From an uncultured Steroidobacter sp. (GTDB lineage: Bacteria > Pseudomonadota > Gammaproteobacteria > Steroidobacterales > Steroidobacteraceae): 64,000 nt of DNA. Within the stretch, counting starts at the first letter, position 1. Every line of letters begins with the position of its first letter. The notes beneath the pieces were generated by a model that ran no database searches, was not told the origin of the DNA, and saw only the letters and a list, made by a program, of their open reading frames with translations. Shown piece after piece: positions 11,366 to 19,971 of this stretch. The DNA lies in assembly GCA_937864115.1 (NCBI GenBank), contig CALMII010000058.1, forward strand, positions 62,001-126,000, written 5' to 3'. A program made the translations under genes and the position numbers.

Positions 11366-13291
11366 TCAGTTCCCGGTCTTCTTGTCCTTGACCTCTTCGA
11401 ACTCGGCGTCGAGCACGTCGTCCTGCTTGGCGCCGCTCGGACCCGCGCCGCCTTCAGGCTGGGCACCCGCTTCGGACTGGGCGTAGGCCTGCTGCGCCAG
11501 CGCGCCGGAAGCCTCGGCGAGCGCCGCCGCCTTCTTGTCGATGATGTCCTTGTCGTCGCCGGCGATGGCCTTCTTCAGATCCGACACGGCCGACTCGATC
11601 CTGGCGCGATCCGCCCCCTGGACCTTGTCGCCCAGATCCTTCAGCGCCTTCTCGCTCTGATGGATCAGCGCATCGGCCTTGTTGCGCGACTCGACCAGCT
11701 CGCGGAAGCGCTTGTCCTCTTCTGCATGCGACTCGGCATCCGAGACCATGCGCTTGATGTCATCTTCCGACAGGCCGCTCGAGGCCTTGATGACGATCTT
11801 CTGTTCCTTGCCCGTGGCCTTGTCCTTCGCCGACACGTTCAGGATGCCGTTGGCGTCGATGTCGAACGTGACTTCGATCTGCGGCATGCCGCGCGGCGCC
11901 GGCGGAATGCCTTCGAGATTGAACTGGCCCAGCGACTTGTTGTCGCCCGCGCGCTGACGCTCGCCCTGCAGCACGTGAATGGTCACGGCGCCCTGGTTGT
12001 CGTCGGCGGTCGAGAAGGTCTGATTCGCCTTGGTCGGAATCGTGGTGTTCTTCTCGATCAGCTTGGTCATGACGCCGCCGAGGGTTTCGATACCCAGCGA
12101 CAGCGGCGTGACGTCGAGCAGCAGCACGTCCTTCACTTCGCCGGACAGCACGCCGCCCTGGATCGCGGCGCCGACGGCCACGGCCTCATCCGGGTTCACG
12201 TCCTTGCGCGGCTCCTGGCCGAAGAAGTCCTTCACGGCCTTCTGCACCAGCGGCATGCGCGTCTGGCCGCCGACGAGGATGACTTCGGAGATGTCCTTGA
12301 GCGACAGACCCGCGTCCTTCACGGCGATGCGGCACGGCTCGATCGTGCGCTGGACCAGCGCTTCGACCAGCGATTCCAGCTTGGCGCGCGTGAGCTTGAT
12401 GTTCAGGTGCTTGGGGCCGGAGGCATCCGCCGTGATGTACGGCAGGTTGATCTCGGTCTGCTGACTGGACGACAGCTCGATCTTCGCCTTCTCCGCCGCT
12501 TCCTTCAGGCGCTGCAGCGCGAGCGGATCGCGACGCACGTCGACGCCGCTCTCCTTCTTAAACTCGTCGCCGAGGTAATCGATGATGACCTTGTCGAAGT
12601 CCTCGCCGCCGAGGAACGTGTCGCCGTTGGTCGCGAGCACTTCGAACTGACGCTCACCGTCGACATCGGCCACTTCGATGATGGAAATATCGAACGTGCC
12701 GCCGCCCAGGTCGTACACGGCGATCTTGCGATCACCGCCCTGCTTGTCCATGCCATAGGCAAGGGCCGCCGCGGTCGGCTCGTTGATGATGCGCTTGACG
12801 TTCAGGCCCGCGATGCGGCCGGCGTCCTTGGTCGCCTGGCGCTGCGAGTCGTTGAAATACGCCGGAACGGTGACGACGGCTTCGGTCACCGGCTCGCCCA
12901 GGAAATCCTCGGCGGTCTTCTTCATCTTCATGAGCACGCGCGCCGAGATCTCGGGCGGCGCCATCTTCTTGCCCTGGGCATCGACCCAGGCGTCGCCGTT
13001 GTCGGCCTTGACGATCTTGTAGGGCACCATGCCCACATCCTTCTGCACCACGTCGTCCTCGAAACGGCGACCGATGAGGCGCTTGATGGCGAACAGGGTG
13101 TTGTGCGGATTGGTGACGGCCTGGCGCTTGGCCGACTGACCGACCAGGACTTCATCGTCCTTGGTGAACGCGACGATCGAAGGCGTGGTGCGATCACCTT
13201 CGCTGTTTTCGATCACGCGCGGCTTGCCGCCTTCCATGATCGCCACGCACGAATTGGTCGTGCCGAGATCGATGCCGATGACCTTACCCAT
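11366..13291 (-). CDS. dnaK: Chaperone DnaK (Hsp70)
   Basis: 641 aa. Central ATP-dependent chaperone of the cytoplasm. The nucleotide-binding domain begins MGKVIGIDLGTTNSC and contains the phosphate motifs VYDLGGGTFDIS and ILVGGQTRMP; the linker and substrate-binding domain follow from about residue 385 (DVLLLDVTPLSLGIETLGG). The C-terminus ends with an acidic EFEEVKDKKTGN tail. The ATG at 13291 has AGGAG 9 nt upstream; the frame is open three codons further to a TTG. A sigma-32-like promoter lies about 65 bp upstream. Confidence 0.98.
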   Translation of the reverse strand: MGKVIGIDLGTTNSCVAIMEGGKPRVIENSEGDRTTPSIVAFTKDDEVLVGQSAKRQAVTNPHNTLFAIKRLIGRRFEDDVVQKDVGMVPYKIVKADNGDAWVDAQGKKMAPPEISARVLMKMKKTAEDFLGEPVTEAVVTVPAYFNDSQRQATKDAGRIAGLNVKRIINEPTAAALAYGMDKQGGDRKIAVYDLGGGTFDISIIEVADVDGERQFEVLATNGDTFLGGEDFDKVIIDYLGDEFKKESGVDVRRDPLALQRLKEAAEKAKIELSSSQQTEINLPYITADASGPKHLNIKLTRAKLESLVEALVQRTIEPCRIAVKDAGLSLKDISEVILVGGQTRMPLVQKAVKDFFGQEPRKDVNPDEAVAVGAAIQGGVLSGEVKDVLLLDVTPLSLGIETLGGVMTKLIEKNTTIPTKANQTFSTADDNQGAVTIHVLQGERQRAGDNKSLGQFNLEGIPPAPRGMPQIEVTFDIDANGILNVSAKDKATGKEQKIVIKASSGLSEDDIKRMVSDAESHAEEDKRFRELVESRNKADALIHQSEKALKDLGDKVQGADRARIESAVSDLKKAIAGDDKDIIDKKAAALAEASGALAQQAYAQSEAGAQPEGGAGPSGAKQDDVLDAEFEEVKDKKTGN

Positions 13292-13355
13292 GTGCCTCAA
13301 CTCCTACGCGAAACGTGTTTTGAAAACGGTGCAAATCAGGTGCAACTGGCGGACT

Positions 13356-13383
13356 AGATGCGGACCCTTGCGGGGCTTTCAAG
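13356..13383 (-). promoter_or_regulatory. Sigma-32-like heat-shock promoter for dnaK
   Basis: On the minus strand CTTGAAA (13383-13377) is followed after 13 nt by CCGCATCT (13363-13356). The E. coli heat-shock consensus is CTTGAAA, about 13-15 nt, CCCCATnT, so there is one mismatch in the -10 element. The predicted leader to the dnaK ATG is about 58 nt. It lies between the palindromic repeat and dnaK, giving dnaK-dnaJ its own promoter separate from hrcA-grpE. Confidence 0.7.
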
Positions 13384-13390
13384 GCGATTC

Positions 13391-13456
13391 CTCTTCTGTA
13401 GGTCAGGCTTTAGCCTGACACGTCCGCAGGCCGGCTGAAGCCGGCCCCACAACCGG
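13391..13456. repeat. Dispersed bipartite palindromic element, copy 1 (grpE-dnaK gap)
   Basis: Two palindromes: GTCAGGC-TTTA-GCCTGAC at 13402-13419 and GGCCGGC-TGAA-GCCGGCC at 13429-13446, with edges CTTCTGTAG and CCCCACA. It lies about 40 bp past the grpE stop and just upstream of the dnaK sigma-32-like promoter. It belongs to the family found at eight places in this window and could act as a processing or termination structure between grpE and dnaK. Confidence 0.85.
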
Positions 13457-13494
13457 AAACCTCATATCCAACTCATTGCTACAGAAGTAATTTT

Positions 13495-14016
13495 TTACGG
13501 CTCCCGGGCGACGATGACGCGTGCCGGGCGCAGCAGGCGACCATTGAGCTGATACCCCTTCTGCACCACCTGCAGAACCGTGTTGGACACATGCTCGGCG
13601 GACGGCTGGGCCACCATCGCCTCGTGCAGTTCGGGATTGAACGTCTCGCCCTGCGGCTGGATTTCCACCAGCCCGGCCTTTTCGAAGGCCTTCGACAGCA
13701 GCTTCAGCGTCGCCTCGGTGCCGGCGCGCAGCGTCTCGATGTTGCCCGAGGCATCCACGCCCAGTTCCAGACTGTCCTTCACGCCGATCAGGTCATTGGC
13801 GAACCGGTCGACGGCGTACTTGTGCGCCTGCTCGACCTCGCGGGCCGAACGCTTGCGGACATTCTCCAGTTCGGCCAGCGCCCGCATGTACAGGTCCTTG
13901 TTCTCCAGCGCGCGCACTTCCGCCGCCTCGAGCGCCGCTTTCAGCGCAGCCACATCGACGGGCTCCTCACCTGCGGCCGGATTGTCGGAAGGTTGGAACT
14001 GGTGGTCTGCAGTCAT
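13495..14016 (-). CDS. grpE: Nucleotide exchange factor GrpE
   Basis: 173 aa from ATG at 14016, which has GGAG 7 nt upstream; the frame is open further upstream, but that part reads like non-coding sequence. GrpE releases ADP from DnaK and acts as a thermosensor dimer. The long N-terminal coiled coil (about residues 20-80, ALKAALEAAEVRALENKD, then RALAELENVRKRS) and the C-terminal beta-wing (LRPARVIVA) are typical. It lies 83 bp downstream of hrcA and about 200 bp before dnaK. Confidence 0.96.
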   Translation of the reverse strand: MTADHQFQPSDNPAAGEEPVDVAALKAALEAAEVRALENKDLYMRALAELENVRKRSAREVEQAHKYAVDRFANDLIGVKDSLELGVDASGNIETLRAGTEATLKLLSKAFEKAGLVEIQPQGETFNPELHEAMVAQPSAEHVSNTVLQVVQKGYQLNGRLLRPARVIVAREP

Positions 14017-14099
14017 GTCGTCTCCATCGGTGCAATAGGCGGCCGCGGCCGGAAGGCCGGGCAATCGATTTCGGGAATCTGCGGCTGGGTGCCGTGAAT

Positions 14100-15158
14100 T
14101 CAAGACCGCTGGTTCAGCGCCGAACCCAGCAGTTTCGCGGTGATATCGACGATGGGGATGACACGTTCGTACGCCATCCGCGTCGGACCGATCACGCCCA
14201 GCACGCCCACCACTTCCTGGTCCAGCGTGTACGGGGCGGTGACGATACTGCAATCGTCCAGGATCGTGTGACCGGATTCGTGGCCAATGAAGATCTGTAC
14301 GCCTTCGGCCTTCAGACTGTGGTCGAGCAGGTTGAGGATGTCGCGCTGCTGGGTGAAGGCGTCGAACAGCCGGCGCAGCTTCTCGACGTTGGAGAGTTCG
14401 GCGAAATCCATCAGGTTGGTCTCGCCCGCCATCACGTATTCCATCTTGCCGGCGACGGGGGTGTCGACTACCTGCTGCGCCAGCATGATCGCATCGAGCA
14501 TCAGCTGGTTCAGGGTCTCGCGCGTCTCCTTGAGCTGGGCCACCAGCCGCTCGCGGATGGTCGACAGCTCCCGGCCGGCGAGTTCCTGGTTCAGATAGTT
14601 CGAGGCACGGCGCAGTTCGTCGGCGGTGTAACGGCGCTCGAGTTGCAGGATGCGGTTCTGCACTTCCCTACCGTTCACGATCATCACCGCCAGCACGCGG
14701 TTGTCGGACAGCGGAATGAATTCGATCTGGCTCAGGGACGCGTGACTCTGGCGCGGCAGCGTCACGACACCCGCCATCCGCGTCACGCTGGACAGCATTC
14801 GCGACGCCGCGGCAACGAGCGCCTTCGGATTGTCGACGTGCTCGCCGAGATGCGTCTGGATCTGTGCCACCTTGGCGTCTTCCAGCGGTTCGTACCTGAG
14901 CAGCGTATCGACGAAGAAGCGGTAGCCCTTGTCGGTGGGAATGCGCCCGGCGGACGTATGCGGAGAGGTAACGAAGCCCAGCGTCTCCAGATCCGCCATG
15001 ACATTGCGGATCGTCGCCGCGCTGAGCGTGAGGCCGACATCGCGTGACAACGTGCGCGAGCCCACCGGCTGACCGTCGCGAATGTAGTTTTCGACGAGCC
15101 GCTTCAGCAGTTGCTGGGCTCGTTCGTTGAGCAGGTCCTCGCCGGTCTCTGGACTCAT
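14100..15158 (-). CDS. hrcA: Heat-inducible transcription repressor HrcA
   Basis: 352 aa. HrcA represses heat-shock genes by binding CIRCE inverted repeats and is held active by GroEL. The N-terminal winged helix contains SAATIRNVMADLETLGFV and the HTSAGRIPTDKGYR motif that marks the family (about residues 47-82). The C-terminal domain has IGHE and GPTRMAYERVI. No good CIRCE element (TTAGCACTC-N9-GAGTGCTAA) precedes hrcA, grpE or dnaK here, so its targets, probably groESL, lie elsewhere. It starts the hrcA-grpE unit. Confidence 0.95.
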   Translation of the reverse strand: MSPETGEDLLNERAQQLLKRLVENYIRDGQPVGSRTLSRDVGLTLSAATIRNVMADLETLGFVTSPHTSAGRIPTDKGYRFFVDTLLRYEPLEDAKVAQIQTHLGEHVDNPKALVAAASRMLSSVTRMAGVVTLPRQSHASLSQIEFIPLSDNRVLAVMIVNGREVQNRILQLERRYTADELRRASNYLNQELAGRELSTIRERLVAQLKETRETLNQLMLDAIMLAQQVVDTPVAGKMEYVMAGETNLMDFAELSNVEKLRRLFDAFTQQRDILNLLDHSLKAEGVQIFIGHESGHTILDDCSIVTAPYTLDQEVVGVLGVIGPTRMAYERVIPIVDITAKLLGSALNQRS

Positions 15159-15258
15159 CGTCGATCGTAAGCAGTGTCTTGCGGGTTACGCGGTACTGAC
15201 GTCACTCAAACCCATGTGACAGAAGGCATTTTGCCTGCATCCTGAAGGACGCCGGCGA

Positions 15259-15286
15259 AACTAGCACGGCGCCTGACGGTGTCAAG
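15259..15286 (-). promoter_or_regulatory. Possible sigma-70 promoter upstream of hrcA
   Basis: On the minus strand a perfect TTGACA (15285-15280) is followed after about 16 nt by TAGTTT. The -35 is ideal and the -10 matches 4 of 6. The element sits about 100 bp before the hrcA ATG. It overlaps a weak inverted repeat (TTGACAC ... GTGCTAG) that recalls half of a CIRCE site but has the wrong spacing, so I do not call an operator. Confidence 0.4.
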
Positions 15287-15359
15287 CGACAGGCTTGGCG
15301 ACACACCGGATGCCATCCGGCTCCACGTCCTTCATCGGCGCATGCTAAAACAGCGGCCC

Positions 15360-16274
15360 ATGTCGCCCACCGCAGAATCATTCAAATCCATCGCCCTGGT
15401 CGGCAACCATCACGATTCGCGGGTCGGCGAATCCATGCTGATTCTGGCCACCTACCTGCACGGCCGCGGCTGCCGCATCCTGCTTGCGTCGGACGCGGAA
15501 CTCGACGTCGGCTCCCTGCCCATCGAACGTCATCCCGAAAAAAATCTCGGCAGTAACGTGGACCTGATCGTCGCCGTCGGCGGCGACGGCACGATGCTGA
15601 GCGCGGCGCGTCTGGCAGCACCTTTTGGCGTTCCGGTGCTGGGCGTGAATCGCGGCCGGCTCGGCTTCCTGGCCGACATCACCCCGAGCGACATCCGCGA
15701 GCGGCTGGACGACGTGCTGGGCGGCCGCTATGTGAAGGATCAGCGCGCCATGCTGCAGGCCACCCTGATTCGCGCCAATCTGGAAACCTGTCAGGGCCAG
15801 GCGCTGAACGACGTCGTCGTGCAAAAATGGCAGACCGGCCGGATGCTGGATTTCGAAACCTGGATCGACGGCCGCTACGTGAACAGTCACGGCGGCGATG
15901 GCCTCGTGATCGCCACCGCGACCGGCTCGACGGCCTATGCGCTCTCGTGCGGCGGTCCGATCCTGTATCCGGAACTCGACGCCACCGTGCTCGCGCCGAT
16001 CTGTCCGCATACGCTGTCGGACCGGCCCATCGTCATCCGAAGTTCCGCCACCATCGAAGTACGGCTGGTCGACCGCCCCGAGGCCAATGCCCACATCACC
16101 TGCGACGGCGTATCGCTGGGAGAACTGGAGGTCGGCGATCGTCTGCTCGTCACCCGCGCCGCCACCAGCGTGACGCTGCTGCATCCGCCGGATCACGATT
16201 ACTACCGCATCCTGCGCTCCAAGCTGCGCTGGGGCCGCGGTGATCGCATGCTGCCGGGCAGTTCGACGGACTGA
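15360..16274 (+). CDS. nadK: NAD kinase
   Basis: 304 aa from the ATG at 15360; longer starts are possible, but this gives the family length. It phosphorylates NAD to NADP in the cytoplasm. The GGDGT motif is at residues 74-78, followed by GVNRGRLGFLADI; the second conserved block is SHGGDGLVIATATGSTAYALSCGGPI, with its NAD-binding TGSTAY core. It is followed after 14 bp by recN, a common pairing, and is divergent from hrcA. Confidence 0.96.
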   Translation: MSPTAESFKSIALVGNHHDSRVGESMLILATYLHGRGCRILLASDAELDVGSLPIERHPEKNLGSNVDLIVAVGGDGTMLSAARLAAPFGVPVLGVNRGRLGFLADITPSDIRERLDDVLGGRYVKDQRAMLQATLIRANLETCQGQALNDVVVQKWQTGRMLDFETWIDGRYVNSHGGDGLVIATATGSTAYALSCGGPILYPELDATVLAPICPHTLSDRPIVIRSSATIEVRLVDRPEANAHITCDGVSLGELEVGDRLLVTRAATSVTLLHPPDHDYYRILRSKLRWGRGDRMLPGSSTD

Positions 16275-16288
16275 TTTCCAGGAATTCC

Positions 16289-18010
16289 GTGCTCACTCAT
16301 ATACAGATTCGCGATTTCGCGATCATCGACGCCGTGGAACTCGAACTGGGCCGCGGCCTCACCGTGCTGACCGGTGAAACGGGCGCCGGCAAATCCATTC
16401 TGGTGGATGCCCTGCTGCTCGCCGCCGGCGGGCGCGCGGGTGCGGAGGTGGTTCGGCACGGCACCGATCGTGCCGAGGTTTCCGCCACCTTCAGTATTGC
16501 CGGCAACAACGCGGCCATCGAATGGCTCAACGAACAGGCCATCGAGCATGAAGGCGAATGCGTCCTGCGCCGCGTCGTCGCCGCCGACGGGCGCTCGCGC
16601 GCCTACGTGAACGGCCAGGCCATGTCGGTGCAGTCGCTGCGTCAGCTCGGCGAAACGCTGGTCGACGTTCACGGCCAGATGGAATATCAGTCGCTGATGC
16701 GTCGTGCGCCGCAGCGCGAATTGCTGGATCGGAATGGCGATCACTCCCCGCTCGTCGCCGCTGTCGCCGCTCAATGGCAGACGCTCGCCTCGCTGCGAGC
16801 GGAACGCGACGAGGCGCAGGCGACGGCCCGGGATCGCACGACGCGGCTGGAAATGCTGCGATTTCATCTCGGCGAACTCGCAGGCCTCGACCTGAAGCCC
16901 GGTGAAATCGAGGAACTGGCGATCGAACGCACGCGTCTGTCGCAGCGCGGCCGGCTCGCCGAAGGTGCCCGTGCAATCGTGCAACTGCTGCGCGAAGCGG
17001 AAGACTCGAGCGCGGAACAAACCGTCTCCCGCGCATTGTCGATTGCCCGCACGCTGGCCGATCTCGACACTCAATTTGCCCCGATGGCGCGGCTCATCGA
17101 TGAATCGCTGATCGCGCTGCGCGAAGGCGTCGAATCGGTCGAACGCTACGAGTCCTCGCTCGATGCCGATCCGGGCCGGCAGGAATGGGTCGAACAGCGG
17201 CTCGCAGCGGCCGAAGGACTCGCACGCAAGCATCGCGTCGAACCGGCCGGGTTGATTACGACTCGCGAACATCTCGAGGCGGAACTGAGCCGACTGGAGT
17301 CGCTCGATGCGTCGCTCGAAGCCATCGAAGCGAAACTCATCGAAGCCGAGAAAACCTTTCGCGCGGCCTGCAGCAAGCTGTCGAGCGCACGCAAATCCGC
17401 GGCAGCGGAACTGAGCGACCGTGTGACCGCGCTGATGCAGAGCCTCGGCATGCCGGGCGGCAAGTTCCAGGTTTCGGTATCGCCATTGCCGGCCGACTCC
17501 GCGGGACAACATGGCGCCGACGACATCGAATTCCTGGTGAGCGCCAATCCCGGCCAGCCGCCGCGGGCGCTGGCGAAAGTCGCCTCTGGCGGTGAGTTGT
17601 CCCGTATCAGCCTGGCGGTCCAGGTTGCCGCCGCACAGACCGACACCCTGCCCTGCCTGGTCTTCGATGAAGTCGATGCCGGTGTCGGCGGCGGCGTCGC
17701 GGAAATCGTGGGACGCCAGTTGCGTACGCTGGGCTCACGCACCCAGGTTCTCTGCGTCACGCATCTGCCGCAGGTAGCCAGTCAGGCGCACGCCCATGTA
17801 CGCGTCGCCAAACTCACCGATGGCAAGACGACGCGGACGTCATTGCATCCACTCACCGATGCGGAACGAACCGAGGAAATTGCCCGGATGCTGGGCGGCG
17901 TCGACATCACGGCCCAGGCGCGCGCGCATGCCGCAGAAATGTTGCAGGCGGCGCGGGCTCCGGAAGAAAAGCCGAAAGCGTCGCGGGCTTCGCGACGCTC
18001 GAAGGGCTGA
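16289..18010 (+). CDS. recN: DNA repair protein RecN
   Basis: 573 aa, SMC-like ATPase that helps repair double-strand breaks. It starts at a GTG 14 bp after nadK. Walker A GETGAGKS at residues 29-36, the ABC signature region SGGELSRI and Walker B CLVFDEVDAG are all present, with a long helical coiled-coil arm between. The C-terminus carries the TQVLCVTHLPQVASQAH motif. In many gammaproteobacteria recN is SOS-induced, but I saw no CTGT-N8-ACAG box immediately upstream. A palindromic repeat follows the stop by about 5 bp. Confidence 0.97.
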   Translation: MLTHIQIRDFAIIDAVELELGRGLTVLTGETGAGKSILVDALLLAAGGRAGAEVVRHGTDRAEVSATFSIAGNNAAIEWLNEQAIEHEGECVLRRVVAADGRSRAYVNGQAMSVQSLRQLGETLVDVHGQMEYQSLMRRAPQRELLDRNGDHSPLVAAVAAQWQTLASLRAERDEAQATARDRTTRLEMLRFHLGELAGLDLKPGEIEELAIERTRLSQRGRLAEGARAIVQLLREAEDSSAEQTVSRALSIARTLADLDTQFAPMARLIDESLIALREGVESVERYESSLDADPGRQEWVEQRLAAAEGLARKHRVEPAGLITTREHLEAELSRLESLDASLEAIEAKLIEAEKTFRAACSKLSSARKSAAAELSDRVTALMQSLGMPGGKFQVSVSPLPADSAGQHGADDIEFLVSANPGQPPRALAKVASGGELSRISLAVQVAAAQTDTLPCLVFDEVDAGVGGGVAEIVGRQLRTLGSRTQVLCVTHLPQVASQAHAHVRVAKLTDGKTTRTSLHPLTDAERTEEIARMLGGVDITAQARAHAAEMLQAARAPEEKPKASRASRRSKG

Positions 18011-18014
18011 CGGT

Positions 18015-18076
18015 GCTGTGGGCCGGCTTCAGCCGGCCTGTAAGGAGTCAGGCTGAAGCCTGACCTACAGGAAGAA
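18015..18076. repeat. Dispersed bipartite palindromic element, copy 2 (recN/fur convergent ends)
   Basis: GGCCGGC-TTCA-GCCGGCC at 18021-18038 and GTCAGGC-TGAA-GCCTGAC at 18047-18064, then CTACAGGAAG. It fills the whole gap between the convergent stops of recN (18010) and fur (18079), where it could act as a bidirectional terminator. Orientation is opposite to copy 1. Confidence 0.85.
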
Positions 18077-18078
18077 GC

Positions 18079-18528
18079 CTAGCTCGCCTTGCCGCTGCGC
18101 CCGCCACCCGTGTGCGACGGACAACCCGGCCGGCCGCAACGGCCATAGAGGATCATCGAGTGATCGACGAGCTGGTACCCCAGCTTCGCGGCCACTTCCT
18201 TCTGACGCGTCTCGATGCCGGCATCCATGAACTCTTCGACGCGGCCGCAGTCCAGACAGACGATGTGATCGTGGTGCTCGCCCTCGTTGAGTTCGAACAC
18301 CGCCGTCGTCCCTTCGAAATGATGGCGCGTGACCAGCCCCGCAGCTTCGAACTGGGTGAGCACGCGATACACCGTGGCAAGGCCGATGTCTTCGTGAGAC
18401 TCCAGCAGATGCTTGTAGATGTCTTCGGCACTCATGTGCCGCGGTTTCGCGGTGCCGAGAATTTCCAGAATCTTGATGCGGGGGAGCGTGACCTTGAGTC
18501 CGGCCCGGCGCAAATCATTGGTTTCCAC
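18079..18528 (-). CDS. fur: Ferric uptake regulator Fur
   Basis: 149 aa from GTG at 18528, chosen because AGGAG lies 7 nt upstream and the protein then begins like other Fur proteins. Fe2+-responsive repressor dimer. The winged helix contains AEDIYKHLLESHEDIGLATVYR without its last bases of context (recognition helix LATVYRVLTQFE). Metal ligands are visible in EGEHHDHIVCLDCG and in a C-terminal CGRPGC pair. It is divergent from bamE, the usual neighbour in gammaproteobacteria, and convergent with recN. Confidence 0.96.
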   Translation of the reverse strand: METNDLRRAGLKVTLPRIKILEILGTAKPRHMSAEDIYKHLLESHEDIGLATVYRVLTQFEAAGLVTRHHFEGTTAVFELNEGEHHDHIVCLDCGRVEEFMDAGIETRQKEVAAKLGYQLVDHSMILYGRCGRPGCPSHTGGGRSGKAS

Positions 18529-18747
18529 GTTCCTGCTCCTCAAGTTTCCCGCGCCCTGCGACCGAGCGTCTCAGGCAGTTTCCCGGCACGGACTCAGGCG
18601 TTGCCGGCTTCTCGCTGCATACTCGGGCCACTGCAGCGTTGCCGGAGCCTTTTGAGTATCATGCCGGCCGCATTATCACGCACTCGCCAGACTCGCTCCA
18701 CCCTTCGAAGGGGATGCGTCGGCGATCGCTTACGCCGAGGTCGTTGA

Positions 18748-19140
18748 ATGATCCCTTCCGCATCCGCTGCGACAGCATTTTCCCGCGCGAAACGGCTGCT
18801 CGCCGGCGTGCTGATCCTCGTCTTTCTGGGCGGTTGCGTGCATCGCATCGACATCCAGCAGGGCAATTTCCTCGAAGCCAAGGATCTCGACCGCGTCGCC
18901 GTCGGCATGACCCGCATCCAGGTCCGGGCGCTGCTCGGTACGCCGATGGTCGCCGACCCGTTCGAAACCTGGCGTTGGGACTACGTCTACTATCTCAAGA
19001 AGGGGCGGCTGAAGAAGCCTCAGTACCGCCAGTTCACGGTGTACTTCGAAGAGGACAAGGTCGTTCGCATCGACCGCTCCGACAAGTCGCCCGAACAGAA
19101 AGCCGAAAGCGCGACGGCCTCCGCCGCGACGCAGACCTGA
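18748..19140 (+). CDS. bamE: Outer membrane assembly lipoprotein BamE (SmpA/OmlA)
   Basis: 130 aa with a lipoprotein signal ending LVFLGGC, cysteine near residue 30. BamE is a small outer-membrane lipoprotein of the BAM complex that folds beta-barrel proteins. The SmpA/OmlA core is clear: GMTRIQVRALLGTPMVADPF and the following WRWDYVYYLKKG strand. Its tail is rich in Lys, Glu and Ala. It is divergent from fur and followed convergently by rnfH 8 bp after its stop. Confidence 0.93.
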   Translation: MIPSASAATAFSRAKRLLAGVLILVFLGGCVHRIDIQQGNFLEAKDLDRVAVGMTRIQVRALLGTPMVADPFETWRWDYVYYLKKGRLKKPQYRQFTVYFEEDKVVRIDRSDKSPEQKAESATASAATQT

Positions 19141-19148
19141 CGACGGAC

Positions 19149-19460
19149 TTACTTACGATATCGGCCGACGGGATTGCGCGCGGCGGCCTGACGGCGCGAC
19201 TGCTTGGGATCGGCGATCAACGGGCGCAGGATCTCGACTCGATCACCCTCGCCCACGGGCTGCGTCAGCGGCACGACCCGACCGAAGATCGCGCATTGCA
19301 GCGGCAGTGTCGCGATGGCGGGAAACTCCGCCGCGAGTCCCGACTTCATCACGGCTTCCTCGACGCTCGCACCGCTCGGCAGCCGCAGGTCCACCGTCGA
19401 TTGCCGCTCCGGCAGCGCATAGACGACCCGCACGCGGACCTTCTCAGTCGGTGGCGCCAT
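19149..19460 (-). CDS. rnfH: RnfH family ubiquitin-like protein
   Basis: 103 aa from ATG at 19460. RnfH has a beta-grasp fold; its role is unsettled, and it forms an antitoxin-like pair name with RatA in the literature. Visible family features are VRVVYALPERQ at the start, LPLQCAIFGRVV in the centre and GDRVEILRPLIADPKQSRR near the C-terminus. The coding start overlaps the 3' end of ratA by about 17 bp on the same strand, so the two are coupled. Confidence 0.9.
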   Translation of the reverse strand: MAPPTEKVRVRVVYALPERQSTVDLRLPSGASVEEAVMKSGLAAEFPAIATLPLQCAIFGRVVPLTQPVGEGDRVEILRPLIADPKQSRRQAAARNPVGRYRK

Positions 19461-19884
19461 ATACCGCCCGCGCCCGGGCCACGAAGGCATCGACGAGTTG
19501 CGCGCAACTCTTCTCGAAAGTCTTGGACAGCATCATCGAGAGCACCGGATTCGAGAACTCGAACCGGATGGTCAGACCGATCTTCGTGCCGCGATCGCCG
19601 ATGGGATCGAACGTCCAACGCCCTTCCAACACCTTGAACGGACCGTCGACCAGTCGCAGATCCATGCGATGCGGGGGTTCGAGAATATTGCGGGTCGTGA
19701 ATTTCTCCTTGAACCCGGAACGCTCCATTTCGAGCTGGCCCGTCACTTCGGTGGCTGTGCGCCCGACCAGCTTGGCATCGGACACCCAGGGAACGAACTG
19801 CGGATACCGCTCGATGTCTTCCACGAGGGCAAACATCTGGGCGGGTGTGTAAGGAACGAGGGCACTGCGTTCGACCTTGCGCAT
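19444..19884 (-). CDS. ratA: RatA / START-like ribosome association protein
   Basis: 146 aa from ATG at 19884 (an ATG at 19905 is also possible; the open frame extends far upstream over smpB but that part is antisense). START/polyketide-cyclase fold protein; E. coli RatA was reported to bind 50S subunits, and a role in ubiquinone metabolism (COQ10-like) is known for homologues. Features: the N-terminal SALVPYTPAQMFALVEDIE and ERYPQFVPWV motifs and the closing CAQLVDAFVARAR helix. Divergent from smpB, as in most gammaproteobacteria. Confidence 0.9.
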   Translation of the reverse strand: MRKVERSALVPYTPAQMFALVEDIERYPQFVPWVSDAKLVGRTATEVTGQLEMERSGFKEKFTTRNILEPPHRMDLRLVDGPFKVLEGRWTFDPIGDRGTKIGLTIRFEFSNPVLSMMLSKTFEKSCAQLVDAFVARARAVYGATD

Positions 19885-19971
19885 CGCAGGGATGCTACTG
19901 CCCATCGCCGCATCGATCCATCCTTCCGCCGTCATCTCCGCTACAATCCGCCGCCCCGCAAGATCGCCCAG

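Noticed and set aside
11237..13357. 706-codon open frame antisense to dnaK
   Set aside because: dnaK is certain; antisense open frames over dnaK are a well-known artefact of high-GC genomes.
15261..15285. CIRCE-like inverted repeat upstream of hrcA
   Set aside because: Halves CTAGCAC and GTGTCAA are imperfect and 11 bp apart instead of 13 between the 7-mers; too weak to call an operator.
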